40,064 nucleotides of DNA from UBA2022 sp964621555 (GTDB taxonomy: Bacteria > Patescibacteriota > Dojkabacteria > SC72). Position 1 is the stretch's first letter, and every line of letters begins with the position of its first letter. Below, in pieces: positions 33,552 through 40,064 of this stretch. The DNA is taken from assembly GCA_964621555.1 (NCBI GenBank), contig CAZUOO010000005.1, positions 1 through 40,064 of the forward strand, read 5' to 3'. The notes below the pieces were generated by a model. The model did no database searches. It saw only the letters and a list, made by a program, of their open reading frames with translations, and was not told where the DNA came from. The translations under genes and the position numbers were made by a program.

Positions 33552-34365
33552 GAAAGTAAAACGTTACATAGGATGTCATAATCCTTTAACGGCTATGTTA
33601 GGTGAGAGGGCGGGATTTGACGGACTATGGTTAAGTGGTCTTGAAGTTTCAACTTCATTTGGAATACCAGATTCAAACTTTATTGGCCTTACTGATATGG
33701 TAGAGATTGCCGACAAAATAACTGATGTTGTTAACATCCCTGTTATTGTAGATGCAGATAATGGTTACGGTGATGCCAATAATGTCGCATATGCAATGAA
33801 GAAGTTTCAAAAAGTTGGGCTGAGCGGCATGTGCATCGAAGATAAAAAGTTCCCAAAGGTGAATAGTTTTTTAGATGTATCTCAGCAGTTAGAAGAAATA
33901 GATGTATTCGCAAACAAGATAGCAGCTGCAAAAGCGGTAAAATACGTAGAGGATTTTATGGTAGTGGCTCGGGTAGAAGCATTAATTGCAGGACTTGGGA
34001 TTAACGAATCACTCAAAAGGGCTGTAGCTTACTCCGAAGCTGGTGCTGACGTAGTATTTATTCACTCTAAGAAGGAGACTCCAGATGAAATACTAGACTT
34101 TATAGACAAATGGGATTCTGAGATTCCTCTTTTACTTGTGCCAACAACTTATAACTCTCTATCGTACGATGCAATAAAAGGCTTGAGGAAGGTGGAGCAT
34201 GTCATATACGCAAATCATGGATTGCGTTTTATACTGAATCAGCTTCCAAAAATGTATAATCAGATACTTGAAAACGGAACAACCGAAAACATCGAAAGTT
34301 CTCTTTCTTCTATACAGGAAGTATTCAGCGTACAAGGGCTTGATAAGTTAGACAAGCAAAAGTAA
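33544..34365 (+). CDS. Phosphoenolpyruvate mutase (isocitrate lyase/PEP mutase superfamily)
   Basis: Predicted to interconvert PEP and phosphonopyruvate, forming the C-P bond that starts phosphonate biosynthesis. It is a TIM barrel of 273 aa. Active-site positions known from PEP mutase all have counterparts: SGL (31-33), Asp43, DADNGYG with Asp70 and Asp72, the mobile gating loop EDKKFPKVNSF (99-109) with Glu99, Lys101 and Asn107, ARVEALIAG with Arg143, and IHSKK with His174 and Ser175. The C-terminal VPTTYN and ANHGLR blocks also match. The Asn in the gating loop favours mutase over phosphonopyruvate hydrolase, where I recall Thr at that place. It overlaps the nucleotidyltransferase by 8 bases. 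Phosphonopyruvate hydrolase is the main alternative; a carboligase/lyase is unlikely because the EDKxFPKxNS loop is specific. Confidence 0.85.
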   Translation: MDRKVKRYIGCHNPLTAMLGERAGFDGLWLSGLEVSTSFGIPDSNFIGLTDMVEIADKITDVVNIPVIVDADNGYGDANNVAYAMKKFQKVGLSGMCIEDKKFPKVNSFLDVSQQLEEIDVFANKIAAAKAVKYVEDFMVVARVEALIAGLGINESLKRAVAYSEAGADVVFIHSKKETPDEILDFIDKWDSEIPLLLVPTTYNSLSYDAIKGLRKVEHVIYANHGLRFILNQLPKMYNQILENGTTENIESSLSSIQEVFSVQGLDKLDKQK

Positions 34366-34377
34366 TTAAATTATAAT
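34349..34377 (+). promoter_or_regulatory. Promoter for the PNP-family gene
   Basis: TAGACA (34349-34354), 17-bp spacer, perfect TATAAT (34372-34377). The -35 is inside the end of the PEP mutase gene; the predicted leader is about 20 bases. The gene can thus be expressed apart from the terminator-controlled operon. Confidence 0.6.
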
Positions 34378-34404
34378 TCTCAGAATAACTTTTTAGATTA
34401 TTGA

Positions 34405-35181
34405 ATGTATAAAAAAATAACTGAAGAAGAATATAAAAAGTATCTAGGCCTCCCAAAGGATTATAAAGTGGACATGCTGATTGCCATGGGTCACTGGGAT
34501 CGGAAAGGAGAGCAGGAAAGGTTCAAAAAAATCATTAAGGAATTGTCCTCTAATAAAGTAACATTTGAAATTATTCAAGAAGGTTTTCTCAAGAACACTT
34601 TGATTTGTAACGTCGTTGGAAAAAGAATCTGGTTTGATGTATTCTATGGTCCCGCACTATTATCTGAGATTACTCATCTTGCTTCCCTTTTTGGATCAAA
34701 AGAAAATTTACTCCTTGGGTCATGTGGTTACCTTTCAACAACTGGCTCATTTGTTGATGTAATTATACCAACGGCATCAGATAGCACCTGTAGTTCAAGT
34801 AGTATGTACTCGCATAACAGCAGAAGTCCCAGATATCCATCAGACAACGGGCTTTCTGATAAAATAGCTTCACGACTTACAAAGGAAGGTTTGTCGATAC
34901 TTAGAGGGCCTCTAACAACCTGTGAGGCAATGTTAGCTGAGGATGAAACAGACATTAAAGAGTGGGCCGAGAACGGATATGTAGGAGTCGATATGGAATC
35001 GGCAACTTTCTTTTCAGTTTCGAATCATTTTGGAGTTCCCTCAGCAGCAATTCTCCGAACAGGGGACAACCTCATTGAAAGTGAACGTGTAATAGATGTC
35101 TCATATATCCAAAGGAAGAAAAAAGATAAAGATATAATAATGAAGAAAATGTTTTGCGCAGCATTAGCCAATGTGAAGTAA
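34405..35181 (+). CDS. Nucleoside phosphorylase/nucleosidase (PNP_UDP family)
   Basis: A 258-aa member of the purine/uridine phosphorylase and MTA/SAH nucleosidase superfamily, which cleaves the glycosidic bond of nucleosides. Visible markers are LLLGSCGYLS (about 101-110, the Gly-rich phosphate/ribose loop), DVIIPTAS (about 117-124), and VGVDMESATFFSVS (about 194-207) with the Met-Glu ribose-binding pair, followed by AAILRTGDNL, where a catalytic Asp is expected. The N-terminal 35 residues differ from standard enzymes. It has its own promoter but directly follows the PEP mutase operon. A SAM-cleaving-like protein plus a nucleoside phosphorylase is a pairing known from fluorometabolite and chlorosalinosporamide pathways and from adenosyl salvage. 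Phosphorylase versus hydrolase cannot be decided from the sequence alone. Confidence 0.8.
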   Translation: MYKKITEEEYKKYLGLPKDYKVDMLIAMGHWDRKGEQERFKKIIKELSSNKVTFEIIQEGFLKNTLICNVVGKRIWFDVFYGPALLSEITHLASLFGSKENLLLGSCGYLSTTGSFVDVIIPTASDSTCSSSSMYSHNSRSPRYPSDNGLSDKIASRLTKEGLSILRGPLTTCEAMLAEDETDIKEWAENGYVGVDMESATFFSVSNHFGVPSAAILRTGDNLIESERVIDVSYIQRKKKDKDIIMKKMFCAALANVK

Positions 35182-35204
35182 GATTTGAAGTTGCAGCAAC
35201 GCGC

Positions 35205-35711
35205 TCACCTATTAGCTTGATCTATCAATTCTTGTGTGACATACGCTAGATATGACACCTCAGGTAATATTTCATCTGGTATCTCTTTCTCACCATATTT
35301 AAAATAAAAATATGAAAGATATAACATTGAGGCGGGCACAGGCCAGCCATTATAGCTATCGATATGCTTCCCCTCTTTAGGCTCAGGGAAAACGTTATAA
35401 TCCTTCACTCTAAAACTCCCACAAGAATCTCCGACACTATTAACTAGTTCCATAATTATTTCTCCAACAGATAACTGCATTAAATCATCAATAGTACGAC
35501 AATCAATATTCCTAAGAATGAAGCTCAGCAACGATGGGACATCTCTTAGTACAATCCAGCTATCTATACCATCTATCCTTTCCCTAGCGGTAATTAGAAA
35601 GGGATCTTCCAAGATATCTTCAAAACGATTCAGATCAACTCTAGTGAGGTTAAAAACGACTGAAGACTCTGTTGTAGATAATTGTTTCTTTGGTATAAAA
35701 ACGGAGATCAC
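35205..35711 (-). CDS. Hypothetical protein, 168 aa
   Basis: Not recognised. A GTG start at 35711 fits a promoter just upstream. The protein looks soluble, acidic and mixed alpha/beta: an N-terminal strand-rich part (ISVFIPKKQLSTTESSVVFNL), two helical segments (about 61-92), a Gly/Trp/Pro turn (YNGWPVPASMLYLSYFYFKYG, about 120-140) and a helical C-terminus. It converges on the PNP-family gene with 23 bases between stops and lies downstream of, and apart from, rdgB. Its codon composition on the coding strand looked T-rich in a spot check, closer to the adjoining island than to the housekeeping genes, so it may belong to the island. Confidence 0.6.
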   Translation of the reverse strand: MISVFIPKKQLSTTESSVVFNLTRVDLNRFEDILEDPFLITARERIDGIDSWIVLRDVPSLLSFILRNIDCRTIDDLMQLSVGEIIMELVNSVGDSCGSFRVKDYNVFPEPKEGKHIDSYNGWPVPASMLYLSYFYFKYGEKEIPDEILPEVSYLAYVTQELIDQANR

Positions 35712-35723
35712 AATTCTTTAGAG

Positions 35724-35752
35724 ATTATACTATAAGGTAGAGAATTTGTAAC
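35724..35752 (-). promoter_or_regulatory. Promoter for the 168-aa hypothetical gene
   Basis: Read on the minus strand: GTTACA (35752-35747), 17-bp spacer, perfect TATAAT (35729-35724), then 12 bases to the GTG start. The predicted leader is about 5 bases. Confidence 0.5.
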
Positions 35753-36303
35753 TAGACCTTTGAAAACATATCTCCAAACCTCACAAGTAGCTTCTTTGTA
35801 ACAGCATATGTTTGCTTCTCTTCAAAAGACATCTGTGCAAATGTTCTTGATTCACCCTCTGGAATAAATATTACATCCCAATCATACCCATTACTCCCTC
35901 TAGGTTCTGTAGGAATAGTACCGTTTACTGACTCCTCTAAAAACACACTCTTTATACCATCATAGTATCCAAGTATCGATGTCCATTTACAACCAAACTC
36001 ATTAAATAGTTTAGCTATATCACATGTTTTCTGTGCACCTACACTCTTTGCATAGTACCACTTAACAAGAGGACCAGGAAAACCGTTTAAGCAATCTAGT
36101 TCTAAGCTAGCATCCATTACAAAACAAGGCTCTTTAACTTTCTCATATGCATACTCTAGTTTATACTTTGCAATCTCTCTTGTATCTAAACTCTGTATCT
36201 CAGGTACATCAAAATCAATATGTTTGAGGTTGAAAGAGGGGAGGAGCTTACGAGCATCCTCCACCTTATTCATATTCTGTGTAACGAAGGTGATATTAGC
36301 CAT
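35752..36303 (-). CDS. rdgB: Non-canonical purine NTP pyrophosphatase (RdgB/HAM1 family)
   Basis: Hydrolyses ITP, XTP and similar damaged purine nucleotides to monophosphate and pyrophosphate, keeping them out of DNA and RNA. Family signatures: FVTQNMNKVEDARKLL (about 5-20, T.N..K phosphate-binding start), DVPEIQSLDTREIAKYKLEYA (split by position, about 32-53), FVMDASLELDCLNGFPGPLVKW (about 61-82; VEDSGL-like Asp) and EPRGSNGYDWDVIFIPEGESRTFAQM (about 133-158). The usual C-terminal SHR motif is replaced by AVTK, a notable change in a substrate-contact segment. It starts 2 bases after the PBP stop, so the two are cotranscribed. Length (183 aa) is normal. Confidence 0.85.
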   Translation of the reverse strand: MANITFVTQNMNKVEDARKLLPSFNLKHIDFDVPEIQSLDTREIAKYKLEYAYEKVKEPCFVMDASLELDCLNGFPGPLVKWYYAKSVGAQKTCDIAKLFNEFGCKWTSILGYYDGIKSVFLEESVNGTIPTEPRGSNGYDWDVIFIPEGESRTFAQMSFEEKQTYAVTKKLLVRFGDMFSKV

Positions 36304-36305
36304 GA

Positions 36306-39293
36306 CTAGTACTTAATAGTTATAGAGGTACTCTCCGCAACAGGTGAACCATCCTTAACTACGATAGCCTTTACAGTGTAGAAGGTGTTAATACCCGGAA
36401 GCGTACCATCATTCCATGTTACACTCCATCCACCCCCAGGATTATTATCCTCAAGGGTGCTATTAAACCCACCACCGTTCTTAGAAATCACGAATTGTAC
36501 TTTATCGAAACTATTATCAGAAACCGAAGCATCAAATGTAATAGGTTGGGTGAGGAAGATAGCACCATTGGCAGGGGAAGACATGCTCACACTAATAGTT
36601 GCAGATGTAACATTGATTGTAACCTGTGATTCACCAGTCTTCCCACCATCATCAAACACCTTAGCCTTAATGACATGAGTACCATTAGAAGTTGCATTAG
36701 GAATTAGGTAGCTATACTGATATGGCGCAGAGTTAATAGTTTGAATTAACGCCTCATCAAAGAAAAGCTCAACCTTTGTAACTGCACCCTTGGCTCTTGG
36801 ATCAACCTTTATTTCAACCGCAGAACCTTTGGAAACTGAAGAACCAGACGCTGGGGTTATAATATCAACAACTGGTGCATCCCCAGGACCTAGTGGAAGG
36901 TCACAATCAGCGGTATCAGGAGATTTCATAAACAGCTTAGGATCTTTCAAAGATAGGAGGTACTTTTCAAAACCACTCTGCTGAAATTTATTCTCTAATT
37001 CTTTCTCTACAACATATGCATCTACAAGCAGGTTATACTTCTTGGCAGCTTCTAAATTAGAAGGAATCTTATTATTACTCTTACATATCTGAATCTTTTT
37101 CCTGCTATCTACCTTAGGAGCCTTACCAGTTATATAGATAGAAGCCACTTTCTTACAACTACTATCCTTGGTTGCCATATCTCCTGTATCATTACACACC
37201 TGAGTAGCTACAATACCTGTAGGGCGAGTGAAAGACTCAGGCTTATATTTAGACGCCATTCGGGTCATAAAGGAACTGGCAATAGGGAGGGGGACGGTAG
37301 TACTCCAAGCACCTGGTGTTTCCACATTATTATTATTTCCTGCCCATACTGAAGTAACTAAATTCTTCGTGTACATTACCGACACCAAATCTCTAGGACC
37401 ATTGGTTGTACCAGTTTTCCCACAAAATGTTCTTCTACCATTATAATTGTAGAGGTTGGCATTTGGCTGATCTCTATAGTTCCCCAAATCACACAGTATC
37501 CAGTTTAGCGCATATATTTCTCTTTCATCCCAAACTCTCTTCCCCTTATTCTCCTTGTTCTCCAATAATGTTTTCCCCTTAGAATCCTCCACCTTAAGAA
37601 TTGCTCTTACATCTTTTTTAATTCCTCCGTTTGCAAATGTCATGTATGCACCTGTATGTTCAAGCAGAGACATTTCTGCAGTACCTAGAGTTAAGCTTAA
37701 ACCATACCTATCTCTCTGGGTAAGGGTGGTAATACCTAAAGTTTCAGACGTTTTAATAAAGGCATCAATACCAATTAACTGCATAGTATATACGGCAGGA
37801 ATATTTCTCGACTGTATAAGTGCCTGCCTGGCAGTTTGCAATCCAGAATATCTATTATCCCAGTTGGCAAGCTTATAATTTCCAAAGTTCATATCTTTTA
37901 AGTCTGGAGTTATCAACCATGGACCGTAACCCTGACTAAAGGCAGTTAGATAGGTATATGGCTTTACCGAAGATCCCATCTGTCGAGGACTGATAGTCAC
38001 ATTTACGTTACCATCAATCTTAGGATCATCAGTTTTGTTATAGTCTATGGAGCCAACCATAGCTATAATATCTCCCGTCTTAGGATCAAGTGAAAGCATA
38101 GCTCCGTTGTTAACATTCCACTTCTTTCCATAGTTTGCAATACCTTTTGTAACTTCTTCTTCGGCAATCTTTTGAATAGAGAGGTCAAGGGAGGTGGTAA
38201 CCTTAAGACCACCTCTTTCAACAATGTCTGCGCCGTATAGATCCGTTAATTGCTGCTTCACATAGAATACAAAGTGCGGCGCACTTATATTAATATCCCT
38301 GGATTTATATACTATTTCCTCATCCTTTGCTTTTTGAATATCTTCCTCCGTTACCCCAGTAATATTTTTATGTTTTAACATCTGATCTAATACAAACTCC
38401 TGACGACCTTTGGCAAGATCTGGGCGAGTTCCATATACAGGGGAATAGATACCAGGTCCTGTAATGATACCTGCAAGCATTGCACTCTCTGCAATAGTTA
38501 AGTCTTTAACATCTTTATCAAAATATGCATTAGCTGCGGCCTGAAAACCGTAGTTAACACCTCCCAATGGGACTTCATTCATGTATAGCTGTAGAATTTC
38601 GTCCTTACTAAAATTCTGCTCCATCTGCATGGTAATCAAAATCTCTTTTATCTTTCTGGAATACGTCTTCTCATACACTTCATTACCAATTATATCGAAG
38701 AGAAGGGTGTTCTTAACCAACTGCTGAGATATGGTACTTGCACCTCTAACAACATCTTTTAGTACTAGGTTGGTATATGCAGACTTTGCAATTGCGGCGA
38801 GATCAACTCCTTTGTGCTGGTAGAATTGCATATCCTCTGCTGCAAGCAAGGCCCACTTAGTATGCTCAGGAATCTCATCTAGCTTAACAAATTCTCTATT
38901 CTGATCTCCATAGATTGTATATAGCAACTTCCCATTTCTATCAAATATCTGAGTACTTAATGCCGAGCTTCTATCTATAAGCTTATTTGGATCTGGCAAC
39001 GAAGCTTCCAACTGTTTAAGGTATATCGCAGTACCAATTATTCCAAAAAGGCCTAAAAAGAAACATATTCCTATAAATATGTAGGTGGCTTTGATTAATT
39101 TCTTTTTGAAAGGAGATACTCCAACGGTTTTCCTAGCATCTTTGCCAGCATTACGAGGGGTTCTTCTACCAAATCTCTTCAGATTTCTAATACTTGAAGT
39201 CGCAATAGGGGATTTACGTGTTAGCTTACGATGGCTAAAACCATTTATAGAAGTTTTCTTTTTTGTATCGGACATTCCAACTCTATATTTCAT
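36306..39293 (-). CDS. Class A penicillin-binding protein with C-terminal Ig-like domains
   Basis: Bifunctional peptidoglycan synthase (995 aa). A basic cytoplasmic tail (1-65) and one membrane helix (about 68-92) precede a GT51 glycosyltransferase domain (about 110-290) with EDMQFYQHKGVD (Glu153) and RGASTISQQLVKN (183-195). The transpeptidase domain (about 395-690) has SSVK with nucleophile Ser441, SRN (495-497) and KTGT (626-629). A linker with four Cys (about 700-800) leads to two beta-rich Ig-like domains (about 805-995; PVVDIITPASGSSV and ISVSMSSPANGAIF starts) instead of PASTA repeats. The ATG at 39293 is supported by an extended -10 promoter ending 6 bases upstream, predicting a leaderless mRNA. 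Operon with rdgB. Confidence 0.93.
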   Translation of the reverse strand: MKYRVGMSDTKKKTSINGFSHRKLTRKSPIATSSIRNLKRFGRRTPRNAGKDARKTVGVSPFKKKLIKATYIFIGICFFLGLFGIIGTAIYLKQLEASLPDPNKLIDRSSALSTQIFDRNGKLLYTIYGDQNREFVKLDEIPEHTKWALLAAEDMQFYQHKGVDLAAIAKSAYTNLVLKDVVRGASTISQQLVKNTLLFDIIGNEVYEKTYSRKIKEILITMQMEQNFSKDEILQLYMNEVPLGGVNYGFQAAANAYFDKDVKDLTIAESAMLAGIITGPGIYSPVYGTRPDLAKGRQEFVLDQMLKHKNITGVTEEDIQKAKDEEIVYKSRDINISAPHFVFYVKQQLTDLYGADIVERGGLKVTTSLDLSIQKIAEEEVTKGIANYGKKWNVNNGAMLSLDPKTGDIIAMVGSIDYNKTDDPKIDGNVNVTISPRQMGSSVKPYTYLTAFSQGYGPWLITPDLKDMNFGNYKLANWDNRYSGLQTARQALIQSRNIPAVYTMQLIGIDAFIKTSETLGITTLTQRDRYGLSLTLGTAEMSLLEHTGAYMTFANGGIKKDVRAILKVEDSKGKTLLENKENKGKRVWDEREIYALNWILCDLGNYRDQPNANLYNYNGRRTFCGKTGTTNGPRDLVSVMYTKNLVTSVWAGNNNNVETPGAWSTTVPLPIASSFMTRMASKYKPESFTRPTGIVATQVCNDTGDMATKDSSCKKVASIYITGKAPKVDSRKKIQICKSNNKIPSNLEAAKKYNLLVDAYVVEKELENKFQQSGFEKYLLSLKDPKLFMKSPDTADCDLPLGPGDAPVVDIITPASGSSVSKGSAVEIKVDPRAKGAVTKVELFFDEALIQTINSAPYQYSYLIPNATSNGTHVIKAKVFDDGGKTGESQVTINVTSATISVSMSSPANGAIFLTQPITFDASVSDNSFDKVQFVISKNGGGFNSTLEDNNPGGGWSVTWNDGTLPGINTFYTVKAIVVKDGSPVAESTSITIKY

Positions 39294-39299
39294 AGCTTG

Positions 39300-39308
39300 A
39301 TTATACCA
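39300..39308 (-). promoter_or_regulatory. Extended -10 leaderless promoter for the PBP gene
   Basis: On the minus strand TGGTATAAT (39308-39300), a TGn-extended perfect -10, ends 6 bases before the ATG. No good -35 is seen at the expected distance, which extended -10 promoters tolerate. Confidence 0.55.
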
Positions 39309-40025
39309 CTATTGTTTATAACTTAAGTATACCTTTTCATATCGAGATAGAGTACTACGAACCATTTTATACATGTACATAACCACTATGCCTAATACAA
39401 TCCAAAATAGTACGTCTACAATTGTGTCCAACCAATTGGGAAGAAGGCTCACGCTTATTAGTTTAACAAAGAAATATCCCAAAAATACATAAATAAACTT
39501 CATCGCAATAGAAGGATCAAGGGTGGTGAAATAGCCATTAAGCATCTCATCTATACCCCGGTTAAACACACCGTTTTTAGCATTTATAATAGTTTGTCCC
39601 ATCGCCCACGTTTTGAAGTTTGGCTCTAGTTTACCCTCTTTACGAAGGAGAATATCTTTTGGAAGAGTATTTCCTTCCTGAAAAGTGAATATAACTCTAT
39701 TCTCAGAGTTTCTAATATCTAGAGCTTTCTGACTGCTGTTCTCCGATAAATTGAAATTACCCTCAAAAAGTATACCCTCGATATTAAACTGTGGCTTCAC
39801 TTCATTAAATGACATATCAAGCTCACCCAGTTTGTATATTTCAATTACATCGTCATATGTCACTACCAGATTCAACTGCGTAACTAGCACCCTCATAGAT
39901 AGGGGATCATTAACTTTATGATCCAGTGAAAATATGTCAAAAGACTTTAATATCTTTTCTCCCTGCTTAAAGTGTTTCTCTAAGGAAGTCTGGAACTCTC
40001 CATTTTTATACTTATATATCTCCAT
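39309..40025 (-). CDS. Hypothetical membrane protein, 238 aa
   Basis: Not recognised as a defined family. The first 165 residues are soluble and mixed alpha/beta, with strand-rich stretches (SMRVLVTQLNLVVTYDDVIEIY, about 43-64; FNIEGILFEGNFNLS, about 80-94; NRVIFTFQEGNTLP, about 108-121) that might form a PH-like or beta-sandwich fold. Two membrane helices follow (about 173-195 and 200-223), then a short basic tail ending SYKQ. Its stop lies just upstream of the PBP start, and its last bases contain the PBP promoter. A consensus-like leaderless promoter precedes it. Role unknown; being next to a PBP may hint at envelope function, but this is only context. Confidence 0.7.
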   Translation of the reverse strand: MEIYKYKNGEFQTSLEKHFKQGEKILKSFDIFSLDHKVNDPLSMRVLVTQLNLVVTYDDVIEIYKLGELDMSFNEVKPQFNIEGILFEGNFNLSENSSQKALDIRNSENRVIFTFQEGNTLPKDILLRKEGKLEPNFKTWAMGQTIINAKNGVFNRGIDEMLNGYFTTLDPSIAMKFIYVFLGYFFVKLISVSLLPNWLDTIVDVLFWIVLGIVVMYMYKMVRSTLSRYEKVYLSYKQ

Positions 40026-40031
40026 GATTAC

Positions 40032-40060
40032 ATATTAGAAGATTTAATGAATGGGGGCAA
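40032..40060 (-). promoter_or_regulatory. Leaderless promoter for the 238-aa membrane protein
   Basis: On the minus strand TTGCCC (40060-40055), 17-bp spacer, TAATAT (40037-40032), then 6 bases to the ATG at 40025. The geometry is the same as at the first giant LamG gene. Confidence 0.55.
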
Positions 40061-40064
40061 GTTA

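Noticed and set aside
1..40064. Alternative genetic code with TGA as glycine (code 25)
   Set aside because: TGA ends recG, the DUF62-free genes and others at family-expected positions, and long genes contain no in-frame TGA.
1..40064. CRISPR arrays, insertion sequences, tRNA or rRNA genes
   Set aside because: No spaced direct repeats, transposase or integrase genes, cloverleaf-forming segments or rRNA blocks were seen.

Overview
The window is an AT-rich bacterial contig with very tight gene packing. Many genes touch or overlap, no tRNA or rRNA gene was found, and TGA behaves as a stop. Housekeeping genes (tyrS, recG, rsmD, thrS, infC-rpmI-rplT, pheS-pheT, a class A PBP, rdgB) sit beside two giant LamG surface proteins. 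Shine-Dalgarno sequences are almost absent, and several sigma70-type promoters end 6-7 bases before the start codon, so many mRNAs look leaderless. This combination, with a ThrS lacking TGS and a PheS with a four-Cys insert, best fits a Candidatus Patescibacteria (CPR) genome using the standard code. Phylum-level placement is an inference; a WS6- or WWE3-like lineage is only a guess. Two runs of exactly 100 N (in recG and thrS) are scaffolding gaps that hide more coding sequence than their length suggests.

Layout. 1-729: the end of tyrS, then a terminator overlapped by a competing antiterminator-like stem. 729-5756: a RelA/SpoT homologue with an altered HD centre, a 36-aa membrane ORF with its own promoter, recG, a SpoU-type RNA methyltransferase and a FemAB-type aminoacyltransferase. 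5805-21911: two paralogous membrane-anchored giants (2807 and 2547 aa), each behind a near-consensus leaderless promoter. They share an N-terminal domain, LamG repeats, an LGLRSHPITIDF region and Fn3-like repeats. A glycine-rich cassette is nested in a different LamG domain in each, and the second also carries a propeller-like insert inside an Fn3-like repeat. 21919-29692: rsmD, a DoxX-like membrane protein, an unknown small protein, thrS, the infC operon and pheST.

29693-35181 is the most unusual part. A promoter is followed by a roughly 155-nt structured leader ending in an intrinsic terminator whose 5' arm can alternatively pair with an upstream loop, an architecture typical of riboswitches or attenuators. 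Behind it lies a compact operon: a divergent SAM hydroxide adenosyltransferase (DUF62)-like protein, a HAD hydrolase, a HIT-family protein, an Ldh2/ComC-type dehydrogenase, a pol-beta-type nucleotidyltransferase and a phosphoenolpyruvate mutase that keeps the family's active-site residues. A PNP/MTAN-family gene with its own promoter follows. PEP mutase is the C-P bond-forming entry to natural phosphonates, so I read this as a candidate small phosphonate, or nucleotidyl/adenosyl-phosphonate, pathway not matching any cluster I recognise.

35205-40064, on the minus strand: an unknown 168-aa protein, a RdgB/HAM1 NTP pyrophosphatase in an operon with a class A PBP carrying two C-terminal Ig-like domains, and a membrane protein of unknown function.
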